The notes: generated by a model from the sequence alone, not told the origin. A stretch of DNA of 20,082 nt from Chloroflexota bacterium (GCA_016193545.1 JACPSA010000064.1:1-20082); one strand, 5' to 3'. Positions 1 through 7,675 are shown, counted from the stretch's first letter. Made by a program: numbers and translations.

Positions 1-1093
1 CTTACTTCCTGAGGAAACGCTAGCAGAATCCTCTCAGATAGACATGATTGTCAGGGGCGAGGGCGAGGAGACCATCATCGGGCTATTACAAACCCTGGAG
101 AATAAACGCCCTGTCGACAATATCCTGGGCATTACCTACCGGAAAGACGGGAAAGTAATCAGCACACCTGCCAGGAAGTCACCTACTGACATTGATTCAC
201 TACCCTTCCTTGCCTATCATTTGCTTCCATGGCAGAAATACAGGCCCCATCCGCCCCACGGCAGGGCACTGCCATTTGCGGCACTAGTAACCAGCCGGGG
301 TTGCCCCTATCACTGCGCCTATTGCTCCAAGCCCGTCTTTGGCAACAGGTTTCTGGCACAGAGCCCGGAAAGAGTTATTGCCGAGGTTAGCTATTTAAAG
401 GAAAGGTTTGGAATTAAGGAAATCGCCTTCTATGATGATGTCTTTACTCTGAACAAAAAGAGAGCCCACGCTATCGCCGATAGCTTAGTGCAAAAAGGCG
501 TAAAACTATTCTGGACATGCGAGGCGCGGGTCAATCTGGTTGATAAAGAACTGCTGCGCCATATCAGACAAGCCGGCTGCTATGCCATCGCTTACGGCAT
601 TGAATCGGCGTCTCCGGAAATACTGAAAACATTGCATAAAGACATCACTCTGGCACAGGTGGCAGAGGCAATTAGCAGCAGCCGGGAGGCCGGACTGCAA
701 ACAATCGGTTACTTTATGCTTGGTTCCCCTGGCGAAACACCGGAGACTATCAAGCAAACCATTCAGTTCGCCAGGAAGTTGAAACTTGATTTTGCCCAGT
801 TTTCGGTGACCATGCCTTTCCCAGGCACCGAGTTATACAATCTGCTGGAGACCGGGGAAAGGAACATCCCCTGGCAGAGCTTCGTTTATTCTGCGGCGAA
901 TAGCCAGCTAATACCTGTGTTCGAAAGCGACCGGCTTACCCGGAATGACCTCAGGTCCTGGACGAGACGAGCCTACCGAGAATTCTATCTACGCCCTACC
1001 TATCTGTGGCAACGCCTCCGGCAGATTGAGTCCTGGGGAGACCTGAAAGTCAATATCAAGGGGTTATTCATGCTCCTACGAAGCATTAACTGA
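1..1093 (+). CDS. B12-binding radical SAM protein (5' end outside window)
   Basis: The reading frame is open from base 2 and has no start in the window, so the gene begins upstream. The first visible residues (LLPEETLAES, then IDMIVRGEGEET) look like the end of a cobalamin-binding domain, which precedes the radical SAM domain in this family. The SAM-binding cluster motif CPYHCAYC (CxxxCxxC, codons near 302-325) follows the typical TSRGCP lead-in. Further on are FYDDVFTLNKKR and GYFMLGSPGET, conserved strands of the radical SAM barrel. Such enzymes bind a 4Fe-4S cluster and generate a 5'-deoxyadenosyl radical, and many B12-binding members transfer methyl groups. The substrate cannot be told from sequence. 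It lies upstream of a UDP-sugar epimerase on the same strand, so a role in glycan or lipid modification is possible but only inferred. Confidence 0.88.
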   Translation, partial: LLPEETLAESSQIDMIVRGEGEETIIGLLQTLENKRPVDNILGITYRKDGKVISTPARKSPTDIDSLPFLAYHLLPWQKYRPHPPHGRALPFAALVTSRGCPYHCAYCSKPVFGNRFLAQSPERVIAEVSYLKERFGIKEIAFYDDVFTLNKKRAHAIADSLVQKGVKLFWTCEARVNLVDKELLRHIRQAGCYAIAYGIESASPEILKTLHKDITLAQVAEAISSSREAGLQTIGYFMLGSPGETPETIKQTIQFARKLKLDFAQFSVTMPFPGTELYNLLETGERNIPWQSFVYSAANSQLIPVFESDRLTRNDLRSWTRRAYREFYLRPTYLWQRLRQIESWGDLKVNIKGLFMLLRSIN

Positions 1094-1180
1094 CCCTTCA
1101 TTCCCCCTGCAAGCGGCTTTGGTGAGCCGTGCCTCAGGCTTGATAAAAGAGCTGGTGACAGTATAGAATGCTTAATACTA

Positions 1181-1222
1181 TAGATATCCAATCTAGGATT
1201 TTAGATATCCAATCTAGGATTT
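1181..1222. repeat. Two tandem copies of a 21-bp unit upstream of the epimerase
   Basis: Bases 1181-1201 and 1202-1222 are identical. Each unit contains a small inverted repeat, TAGAT-atcca-ATCTA. The pair ends about 40 bases before the epimerase start. The head-to-tail dyads could be a repressor-binding site, or a recent slippage duplication. No clear -35/-10 pair was found around it. Confidence 0.75.
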
Positions 1223-1263
1223 TTTGCGGGAGAATCAGGACTTAACCTAAGAAAGTCGATTAA

Positions 1264-2211
1264 ATGGAACAGAAAAGAGTAGTTATTACCGGTGGGGCTG
1301 GGTTTATTGGCTCAAATCTGGCTAAAGAGCTGGCCAAAGGCGGCTATAACGTCATTATCCTTGATGACCTTTCCACAGGTAAAAAGGGGAACATCAAGCC
1401 GATATTGAAAGATGAAAGGGTAGAGTTTCATCAAGGTAGTGTTACCAATTTCTCATTACTTCGGGAGCTTTTACGTGACGTCGACTATGTATTTCACCTG
1501 GCAGCCATTCCCAGTGTCCCCAGAAGTATAGAGAACCCACAAGCCTCTCATGACGTGAATATGACCGGGACATTGAATGTGCTTTTAGCCGCTCGAGATA
1601 ATAGTGTCGGTAAGGTAATTTACGCTTCATCATGTTCAGTTTACGGTGATACTCCCGTCCTTCCTAAAAGGGAAGACATGTTACCAAATCCTCAGTCTCC
1701 CTATGCAGTAGCCAAGCTTGCCGGCGAATACTACTGCCGCGTCTTTCAGCAGGTCTATGGGCTACCGACTGTATGCTTGAGATACTTCAATGTTTACGGT
1801 TCAGGACAGGACGCCAATTCTCAGTACGCAGCGGTCATTCCCCTATTCATTAAAAGAGTCTCCGAAGGAAAGCCTCCCATCGTTTTTGGAGATGGAGAAC
1901 AGACCAGAGACTTCACATTCGTTAAAGATGTCGTCGCTGCCACCATTCTGGCCGCCGAGGGTCGGTTTACTGGCATTGCCAATATCGGAGCAGGCGTACA
2001 ATCATCCATAAACCAGCTAGCTCAACTCATCATCAGTCTAATGCAGAGCAAACTAAAACCGATTTATGAATCATCAAGACAAGGCGATATTATGCATAGT
2101 CTGGCAGATATATCACGAGCCCGAGCCTTTGGCTATGACCCAAAATGTAGTCTGGAAGAAGGACTAGGGCAAACCGTGAAGGAGTTCGGAAGTGAAACAC
2201 AATCCGGATGA
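1264..2211 (+). CDS. NAD-dependent UDP-sugar 4-epimerase (WbpP/TviC-like)
   Basis: This is an extended short-chain dehydrogenase/reductase of 315 residues, a normal length for the family. It starts with the NAD-binding glycine motif GGAGFIGSNL (residues ~10-19). It has the SSCSVYG strand and the catalytic YxxxK in YAVAKLAGEYY. The segments AAIPSVPRSIENP and DANSQYAAVIP resemble UDP-N-acetylglucosamine 4-epimerases of the WbpP/TviC type, which make UDP-GalNAc for surface polysaccharides, more than GalE. That substrate assignment is inferred. The ribosome site before the ATG is weak (aagaaag). The last 20 bases overlap the GTG start of a nucleotide-sugar dehydrogenase. WbpP- and WbpA-type enzymes act in succession on UDP-HexNAc, so the overlap suggests the two were once translated together. 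Confidence 0.88.
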   Translation: MEQKRVVITGGAGFIGSNLAKELAKGGYNVIILDDLSTGKKGNIKPILKDERVEFHQGSVTNFSLLRELLRDVDYVFHLAAIPSVPRSIENPQASHDVNMTGTLNVLLAARDNSVGKVIYASSCSVYGDTPVLPKREDMLPNPQSPYAVAKLAGEYYCRVFQQVYGLPTVCLRYFNVYGSGQDANSQYAAVIPLFIKRVSEGKPPIVFGDGEQTRDFTFVKDVVAATILAAEGRFTGIANIGAGVQSSINQLAQLIISLMQSKLKPIYESSRQGDIMHSLADISRARAFGYDPKCSLEEGLGQTVKEFGSETQSG

Positions 2212-2371
2212 AATGGTAGTCTGCATCGTGGGATTAGGCTATGTCGGACTGCCTCTGGCGGAGGCTTTTGCCCGGAGTACAAGCGTTATCGGTTTCGACA
2301 TAGACGTTAAAATAGAATCAGGATGTCGAACAGCCGTGGGTGGCCTAAAAGTCAGGTGCTCTACCAACTGA
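2192..2371 (+). pseudogene. Truncated nucleotide-sugar dehydrogenase (first ~40 codons)
   Basis: A GTG start at 2192 inside the end of the epimerase opens a 59-codon frame. Residues 9-40 (VCIVGLGYVGLPLAEAF, then VIGFDIDV) are the unmistakable Rossmann N-terminus of the UDP-glucose/UDP-HexNAc dehydrogenase family, including the GxGxxG-type loop. After about base 2311 the similarity stops: the expected stretch carrying the pocket for the NAD ribose and the rest of a ~430-residue enzyme are absent. The frame then runs through the antisense of a tRNA fragment to a stop at 2369-2371. The catalytic cysteine domain is missing, so the product cannot be an active dehydrogenase. The break is either a real deletion or insertion scar or an assembly join. 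Confidence 0.85.
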
Positions 2372-2382
2372 GCTAACGGCCC
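2345..2382 (-). tRNA. tRNA-Lys(TTT), 5' half only
   Basis: Read on the minus strand from 2382, the sequence gives a 5' acceptor strand GGGCCGT, TA, a D arm GCTC/GAGC with an AGTTGGTA loop, the 5' anticodon strand CCTGA and the loop CTTTTAG, with anticodon TTT at 2349-2347. The matching 3' anticodon strand (TCAGG) does not follow, and there is no T arm that folds. A short stretch CCCACGGC at 2340-2333 resembles the 3' acceptor strand, so an internal deletion is one explanation. No displaced 3' half was seen within 1-2340. It is probably not functional. Confidence 0.7.
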
Positions 2383-2503
2383 CCGCCACCAGTCCAGTCT
2401 AGCAAATCCTCAGCCTCTCTGCAACTTGTCCGGTATCCCTCACCTTTACAAATCCAGCGTTAATACTGTATTCTACTTTTAACATACGGTAGGAGAAGCT
2501 AGA

Positions 2504-3769
2504 TTGTACCAGGCTCCACGCGGAACCACAGACATTCTACCCCAGGAACAAGCCTACTGGCGCTATGTCGAGCAAAAGATAGCTAATATCTGCCAACTCT
2601 ATGGCTATGAGCGTATTGATGTCCCCGCTTTTGAGGATGCCGGTTTGTTTAGCCGCAGTGTCGGGGAAGGGACCGATATTGTCGAAAAGGAAATGTACAC
2701 CTTTGAAGATAGAGGCGGCAGCAAAGTAACCCTGATTCCGGAGGGCACCGCCTCAGTCTGCCGCGCCTATATCGAACACGGCCTGCATAATTTACCGCAG
2801 CCGGTGAAACTCTATTACCTGACTTCCGTGTTCAGATACGAAAGACCACAGGCCGGCAGGTTCCGCCAGCACCATCAGTTTGGCTACGAGGCTATCGGCA
2901 GCGATGACCCTGCCCTCGATGCTGAAATCATCGATATGGCCTGGCAATTCTTCCGGTCCCTGAACTTTCACCACCTGTTGCTGAGCCTGAATAGCATCGG
3001 CTGCAAAACATGCCGTCCGGGATACCTTGCTGCCCTGAAGGACTACTACGCCAAATACACCGATAAATTATGTGCCGACTGCAAAATCAGACTGGCCCGT
3101 AACCCGCTACGCCTGCTCGACTGCAAAGAGAGGTCCTGCCAGCCAATAGCTGACTCCGCCCCCAGAAGTATCGATTACCTTTGCCAGCCATGCGCCGAGC
3201 ACTTCAGCCAGTTACAGAGATACCTCGGCTTACTGGAAATCCCCTTTGCCGTAAACCACCGCCTGGTCCGTGGTCTGGACTACTACACCAGGACAGTATT
3301 CGAAGTTCAGCCGGAGGTAGAAGGCGGTCAGAGCACCATCGGGGGTGGAGGAAGATATGATAATCTGATTGAGGGACTGGGCGGTAAACCTACGCCGGCT
3401 CTTGGCTTTGCGACCGGCATCGAGCGCATAATCTCTAATCTTAAAAAGCAGAATATCGCCGTTCCACCATTACTCGGGCCACAGGTCTTTATCGCCTATG
3501 CAGGCAATGACGCCAAGGATGAGACGATAAAGCTAGCATCCATACTGAGACGAGCTGGCATTGCAGTAATAGAAGCCATCGGCAACAAGAGCCTGAAAGC
3601 CCAACTGAGGCAGGCCAATACGCTTGGTATCCGTCACGCGGTGATTATCGGGGACCAAGAGATAAAGACAGGCACCGTAATACTGCGGGACATGACTGCC
3701 GCAAATCAAATGACTCTTCCTACTAATGACAACTATGCTAGCATTTATACTTACATCGTCTCTCAGTAA
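2504..3769 (+). CDS. hisS: Histidyl-tRNA synthetase
   Basis: Class II synthetase that charges tRNA-His in the cytoplasm; 421 residues is the usual length. The start is TTG at 2504, chosen because taggagaag lies just upstream and the product then begins MYQAPRGTTDILP, the conserved HisRS N-terminus. Motif 2 is RYERPQAGRFRQHHQF (residues ~111-126). The histidine-specific motif GLDYYTRTVFE is near residues 256-266. The insertion domain carries paired cysteines (CKTC, CADC, CQPC), as in many bacterial HisRS. The C-terminal anticodon-binding domain starts near PQVFIAY. It is followed on the same strand, after 75 bases, by a metallophosphoesterase. The 5' flank contains the tRNA-Lys fragment. Confidence 0.96.
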   Translation: MYQAPRGTTDILPQEQAYWRYVEQKIANICQLYGYERIDVPAFEDAGLFSRSVGEGTDIVEKEMYTFEDRGGSKVTLIPEGTASVCRAYIEHGLHNLPQPVKLYYLTSVFRYERPQAGRFRQHHQFGYEAIGSDDPALDAEIIDMAWQFFRSLNFHHLLLSLNSIGCKTCRPGYLAALKDYYAKYTDKLCADCKIRLARNPLRLLDCKERSCQPIADSAPRSIDYLCQPCAEHFSQLQRYLGLLEIPFAVNHRLVRGLDYYTRTVFEVQPEVEGGQSTIGGGGRYDNLIEGLGGKPTPALGFATGIERIISNLKKQNIAVPPLLGPQVFIAYAGNDAKDETIKLASILRRAGIAVIEAIGNKSLKAQLRQANTLGIRHAVIIGDQEIKTGTVILRDMTAANQMTLPTNDNYASIYTYIVSQ

Positions 3770-3844
3770 GAGGACGAGAAGAGGCTGAGTTAATCCACAC
3801 TCAAACACTCTGGTAAGACCGAGTAGAAGCTGTTATAGTTTTAC

Positions 3845-4579
3845 ATGCGCTACGCTATTATCAGTGATATTCACGCTAACCTGGCTGCTTTTAGCGTGGT
3901 GCTGGATGACATCAAGCGCCAGGGAGGAACCGAACAAATCTGGTGCCTGGGAGATACCATCGGCTATGGTCCCGACCCCCATGCCTGTATCGAGCTGCTC
4001 AGACAAACCAATCATATCTGCGTCGCCGGAAACCATGACCTGGCAGCCATCGGCCGGATTGATACCGCCGCTTTTAACCCTGATGCGGCAGTATCCTGCC
4101 ACTGGACGGCACAGCAATTAAGCCCGGCCGATGTCGAGTATCTAGGAAAGCTGCCCCTGGTTATTCAGAAGGATGATTTTACTCTGGTACACGGTAGCCC
4201 CAGAGAGCCTATCTGGGAATACCTAACATCGACCAGCCTGGCTAAAGAAAATTTCGCTTATTTCAAATCACAGTTTTGCCTGGTAGGCCATTCCCACGTA
4301 CCACTGGTATTCAGCTACGATGAAAATAGCACCTGTATCGGTCGTCGCTTTCTGACCGATATTCAGCTTACCTTGGGCAGGGACCGGTTGATTATCAACC
4401 CCGGCAGCGTGGGACAGCCCCGCGATGGCGACCCCCGGGCCAGCTACGCAATATATGATAGCGCAACCCGCCAGGTCAGGCTCCACCGCATTCCCTATGA
4501 TATTACTTCCACCCAGAACAAGATGATAAAGCACGGGCTACCGATGCCATTGGTAACTCGGTTGAGCTATGGTACGTGA
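3845..4579 (+). CDS. Calcineurin-like metallophosphoesterase
   Basis: The 244-residue protein shows every metal-binding block of the family in order: SDIHANL (D8, H10), LGDTIGYGPDP (D37), AGNHD (N63, H64), LVHGSP (~residue 115) and GHSHVP (~148-153). It closes with NPGSVGQPRDGDPRASYAIYD, typical of the small YfcE/diadenosine-tetraphosphatase-like branch. These enzymes hydrolyse phosphomonoesters, phosphodiesters or nucleoside polyphosphates at a two-metal site. The substrate is not predictable here. There is no signal peptide, so it should be cytoplasmic. No clear ribosome site precedes the ATG, but the product starts exactly at the conserved first strand (MRYAIISDIH). Nothing in the flanking genes points to a pathway. 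Confidence 0.92.
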   Translation: MRYAIISDIHANLAAFSVVLDDIKRQGGTEQIWCLGDTIGYGPDPHACIELLRQTNHICVAGNHDLAAIGRIDTAAFNPDAAVSCHWTAQQLSPADVEYLGKLPLVIQKDDFTLVHGSPREPIWEYLTSTSLAKENFAYFKSQFCLVGHSHVPLVFSYDENSTCIGRRFLTDIQLTLGRDRLIINPGSVGQPRDGDPRASYAIYDSATRQVRLHRIPYDITSTQNKMIKHGLPMPLVTRLSYGT

Positions 4580-4665
4580 TTAAAGTGTACACCGTAACAG
4601 CGCCATTGGTGTCAATAAATATCAAAAAATGGAATAATCAGGCGGAATACACCTCTAGGCAAAAC

Positions 4666-4694
4666 TTGCAAAATCCAAAATGACAGTTTATGAT
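4666..4694 (+). promoter_or_regulatory. Sigma-70-type promoter of crotonase copy 1
   Basis: TTGCAA (4666-4671), a 17-base spacer, then TATGAT (4689-4694). The surrounding 38 bases (4661-4698) align without gaps to 6644-6681 upstream of copy 3, with about 30 matches, including gacagtttat across the spacer and -10. Start to ATG is roughly 80 bases. Confidence 0.7.
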
Positions 4695-4727
4695 AGGGCT
4701 GCCACTAAGCTTTGATTCATGCCGTCA

Positions 4728-4749
4728 GCTAAATAGAGCTTTCTTTAGC
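4728..4749 (+). promoter_or_regulatory. Leader hairpin of crotonase copy 1
   Basis: GCTAAA (4728-4733) pairs with TTTAGC (4744-4749) around a 10-base loop. It ends 32 bases before the ATG. The TTTAGCC right arm is also the right arm of the stronger hairpin before copy 3. There is no U-run after it, so it is not an obvious terminator. Confidence 0.45.
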
Positions 4750-4781
4750 CAATACCAAATGAAACCAAGAAGGAGGGGAAA

Positions 4782-5663
4782 ATGGACTTTACCAGGATTA
4801 TTTATGAGACTGTGGAACCCGGAATTGTCAAGATTACCATGAACCGTCCGGAAATGCGTAATGCGCAGGATGACTTAATGCAATGGGAAATGCAGCAAGC
4901 CTTTATTGATGCCGACATCAACGATGATGTGCGGGTAATCATCTTTGCCGGCGCCGGTAAAGATTTTTCCTCCGGCCATGACATGAGTGGGATGAGGAAA
5001 GAGGGCGGCAAAAGACATGAAGCCCCCGACGACTCGATAATCGGCCGGGCCGTAGCCAACAAGATGACGGGCATGGAACACCAGTTGAAGAGAGAGGACC
5101 ACATTTATTTAGAATCCCACCGCAATATTCGCAATTTGAGCAAACCGACCATCGCCATGGTACAGGGCAACTGCCTGGCCGGGGCTTTAATGACCTGTTC
5201 CATGTGCGACCTTGTCGTCGCCTCAGAGGATGCTAAATTCGGCGACCCCGTAGTCAGAATGACCCCCGCTGGGGTTGAAATCCTCTTTCATCCCTATGAT
5301 TTCGGCTTCAGAAAAGCCAAGGAGATGCTGTGGACCGGCGACCCGCTTTCCGCCCAGGATGCTTTACGGGTCGGCTTTGTCTACAAAGTTGTACCCCGGG
5401 AAAAGCTGGAAGAAGAGACAATGAATTTAGCCCGCAGAATAGCCATGAACATGCCAGTGGCCGTTAGCCTGACCAAGAGGTCCATCAACTTCGCCTGGGA
5501 CGCCATGGGACAAAGACTGGGCTGGGAATATCATTTCCTGATTCATCAGATGTCCCACGCCAGTGATGAAGCTAAGAGATGGCGCGAAGAGAGAGCCAAG
5601 GCCACAGACAAGGGCGGCGTCAGAGAGATGCTTAAGGCACGAGATAGTAAGTTCAAGGCTTAA
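4782..5663 (+). CDS. Crotonase-fold (enoyl-CoA hydratase/isomerase family) protein, copy 1
   Basis: The 293-residue protein has the standard crotonase layout: EPGIVKITMNRPEMRNA (residues 12-28), the first oxyanion-hole segment FAGAGKDFSSGHDM (55-68), the second VQGNCLAGALM (127-137), and the FGDPVVRM strand (153-160). The family binds acyl-CoA and stabilises an enolate in the oxyanion hole. Aligned to rat mitochondrial hydratase, the two catalytic glutamates E144 and E164 fall on M137 and V157, so classical hydration chemistry is unlikely. The SGHDM histidine and the GDP aspartate are possible replacements. As known from memory, related actinobacterial proteins share this pattern, but their reactions are poorly defined. 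The ribosome site is AGGAGGGG. It is the first of three tandem paralogues, 52 bases before copy 2. Confidence 0.85.
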   Translation: MDFTRIIYETVEPGIVKITMNRPEMRNAQDDLMQWEMQQAFIDADINDDVRVIIFAGAGKDFSSGHDMSGMRKEGGKRHEAPDDSIIGRAVANKMTGMEHQLKREDHIYLESHRNIRNLSKPTIAMVQGNCLAGALMTCSMCDLVVASEDAKFGDPVVRMTPAGVEILFHPYDFGFRKAKEMLWTGDPLSAQDALRVGFVYKVVPREKLEEETMNLARRIAMNMPVAVSLTKRSINFAWDAMGQRLGWEYHFLIHQMSHASDEAKRWREERAKATDKGGVREMLKARDSKFKA

Positions 5664-5715
5664 GAAAGTCAATTAAGTCCTTAACAAAAAGGATGGAAAA
5701 GGAAAGGAGGAGGAG

Positions 5716-6609
5716 ATGAAAACTTACAAAAGGATACTCTACCAAACAGTCGAGCCTGGAATTGTCAAAATTACCCTGAACCGCCCGGAAAAGCGCAATG
5801 CGGAAGACCCACTGATGCTGGAAGAAATGCAGGACGCATTTATCGAAGCCGATATCGATGACGATGTGCGTGTCATCATCTTTGCCGGGGCTGGCAAAGA
5901 CTTCTCCGCCGGTCATGACATGAGCTATGGTCAGTCCGGCAGCGACCGGTCACCCGCGCCAGAGGGCACCATAATGAGACGGTACATGGATACCAAGATG
6001 ACCGGCGTGGAAAGGACACTGAGGAGCGAGGACCATCATTTTAGATACCAAGCCTACGCCATGCGCAATGTGAGCAAACCGACCATCGCCATGGTACAGG
6101 GCAACTGCCTGGCTGGTGGTTGGATGAACGCCTCGATGTGCGACCTAATTGTCGCCTCAGAGGACGCCAAGTTCGGCGACCCTGTGGTCAGAATGGGACC
6201 GGCCGGCCTTGAGCTTCTTTTCCATCCCTATGACGTCGGCTTCAGGAAGGCCAAGGAAATGCTCTGGACCGGTGACCCCCTCAATGCCCAGGATGCCTTG
6301 CGGGTTGGCCTTGTCTGCAAAGTCGTCCCCCGCGAAAAGCTGGAAGAGGAGACGATGAATTTAGCCCGCAGAATAGCCATGAATATGCCGGTGGCCGTTA
6401 GCCTGACCAAGAGAGCCATCAACTTCGCCTGGGAGGCATCGGGACAGAAACTGGCGATGGAGTACCATTTCTTAATCCATCAGCTATCCCACGCCAGTGA
6501 CGAATCGGCCAGGATCCGGGAGACTAGAGCCAAGGCGCTGGAGAAGGGCGGAGTAAAAGAATGGCTCAAAGCCAGAGACGGACAGTTCAAGGCTGGAGGC
6601 AGTTATTAG
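5716..6609 (+). CDS. Crotonase-fold protein, copy 2
   Basis: A 297-residue paralogue of its neighbours, colinear over nearly the whole length. It differs mainly in the variable loop after SAGHDM (residues ~69-90, YGQSGSDRSPAPEG). The second oxyanion segment reads VQGNCLAGGWM, with Trp where the others have Ala-Leu or Gly-Leu, and both classical glutamate positions are again Met and Val. The tail GGSY is longer than in copies 1 and 3. It has a very strong ribosome site (AGGAGGAG) but no promoter of its own in the 52-base gap, so it is probably co-transcribed with copy 1. The Trp in the active-site loop suggests a somewhat different acyl pocket, which is inference. Confidence 0.85.
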   Translation: MKTYKRILYQTVEPGIVKITLNRPEKRNAEDPLMLEEMQDAFIEADIDDDVRVIIFAGAGKDFSAGHDMSYGQSGSDRSPAPEGTIMRRYMDTKMTGVERTLRSEDHHFRYQAYAMRNVSKPTIAMVQGNCLAGGWMNASMCDLIVASEDAKFGDPVVRMGPAGLELLFHPYDVGFRKAKEMLWTGDPLNAQDALRVGLVCKVVPREKLEEETMNLARRIAMNMPVAVSLTKRAINFAWEASGQKLAMEYHFLIHQLSHASDESARIRETRAKALEKGGVKEWLKARDGQFKAGGSY

Positions 6610-6648
6610 TCTTTGACTAAGTCGAAAAAAGCTTCGCCCGGTCAGGAC

Positions 6649-6677
6649 TTGTAGAATTTAAAACGACAGTTTATAAT
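6649..6677 (+). promoter_or_regulatory. Sigma-70-type promoter of crotonase copy 3
   Basis: TTGTAG (6649-6654), a 17-base spacer, and a consensus TATAAT (6672-6677). It is homologous to the promoter of copy 1, with the conserved gacagtt immediately before the -10 in both. Confidence 0.75.
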
Positions 6678-6686
6678 AGGGACTGC

Positions 6687-6733
6687 GGCTAAAATTAGAC
6701 TGGTCAAGCCTGACAGATGAAGTCTTTTTAGCC
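6687..6733 (+). promoter_or_regulatory. Leader hairpin of crotonase copy 3
   Basis: GGCTAAAA (6687-6694) pairs with TTTTAGCC (6726-6733), and AGACT (6697-6701) with AGTCT (6721-6725). This makes 13 base pairs with a two-base bulge and a 19-base loop, starting about 10 bases after the -10. It could protect the mRNA 5' end or be a regulatory site. No known riboswitch was recognised. Confidence 0.6.
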
Positions 6734-6765
6734 AGTATAAAAAAGAAACAGGAGAAGGAGAGAGA

Positions 6766-7629
6766 ATGAGGAATTTTAAGAGGATACTTTATGAAACAGT
6801 CGAGCCCGGGATTGTTAAAGTTACCATGAACCGCCCGGAAAAGCGCAACGCTGAAGACCCCCTGATGCTGGAAGAAATGCAGGAGGCCTTTATCGAAGCC
6901 GACATCGATGACGATGTACGTGTCATTATCTATGCCGGGGCAGGCAAAGACTTCTCCGCCGGTCATGATATGAGCGGCCAGGGAGAGGACGCTCCTGACG
7001 GAACAATAATGCGGCGCTACATGGATAGCAAGATGACTGGTGTCGAGAAGACGCTGAGGAGAGAGGATTACCAGTATTATAACCAGGCGCTGTATATGCG
7101 CAATGTCAGTAAACCGACCATCGCCATGGTACAGGGCAATTGCCTGGCCGGAGGCTTGATGAACGCCTCGATGTGCGACCTCGTCGTCGCTTCAGATGAC
7201 GCCAAATTCGGCGACCCAGTGGTCAGAATGACCCCCGCCGGGGTCGAGGTACTCTTCCACCCCTTTGATTTTGGCTTCAGAAAAGCCAAAGAAATGCTCT
7301 GGACGGGCGACCCACTCACCGCTCAGGAAGCCTTTAATGTCGGTTTCGTCTGCAAGATAGTCTCCCGGGAAAAGCTGGAAGAAGAGACGATGAACCTGGC
7401 GCGCAGAATCGCCATGAACATGCCGGTAGCCGTTAGCCTGACCAAGAGAGCCATCAACTTCGCTGCCGAAGCCTCAGGACAAAAATTGGCCTGGGACTAT
7501 CACCTGCTGATTCACCAGCTATCTCATGCCAGCGATGAAGCCAAGAGATGGCGCGAAGAGAGAGCCAAGGCGCTGGATAAGGGCGGAGTCAAAGAAATGC
7601 TTAAGGCACGAGACGGTAAGTTCAAATAA
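6766..7629 (+). CDS. Crotonase-fold protein, copy 3
   Basis: This 287-residue protein is the third paralogue and by eye is closest to copy 2 in the first half (KRNAEDPLMLEEMQ, TIMRRYMD, KMTGVE). Its oxyanion segments are YAGAGKDFSAGHDM and VQGNCLAGGLM. The two positions of the classical catalytic glutamates are again Met and Val, so the substitution is conserved across the array. The variable loop (GQGEDAPDG) is the shortest of the three. It has its own promoter and hairpin leader, and the ribosome site is GGAGAAGGAG. A strong terminator lies 47 bases after the stop. Separate promoters for copies 1-2 and copy 3 allow unequal expression. Acyl-CoA substrate unknown. Confidence 0.85.
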   Translation: MRNFKRILYETVEPGIVKVTMNRPEKRNAEDPLMLEEMQEAFIEADIDDDVRVIIYAGAGKDFSAGHDMSGQGEDAPDGTIMRRYMDSKMTGVEKTLRREDYQYYNQALYMRNVSKPTIAMVQGNCLAGGLMNASMCDLVVASDDAKFGDPVVRMTPAGVEVLFHPFDFGFRKAKEMLWTGDPLTAQEAFNVGFVCKIVSREKLEEETMNLARRIAMNMPVAVSLTKRAINFAAEASGQKLAWDYHLLIHQLSHASDEAKRWREERAKALDKGGVKEMLKARDGKFK

Positions 7630-7675
7630 AGCGGCATACCGGTCTTTAGCCGGTTAAACTTTTAAGCTGCAAAAA

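Noticed and set aside
1110..1150. Possible terminator after the radical SAM gene
   Set aside because: The GGCTTT/GAGCC and GCCTCAGGC pieces give only short interrupted stems and no U-run.
1241..1263. Similarity of the bases before the epimerase (aagaaagtcgattaa) to those after crotonase copy 1 (5663-5680)
   Set aside because: Only about 15 AT-rich bases in different contexts (before a start versus after a stop); chance is the simplest reading.
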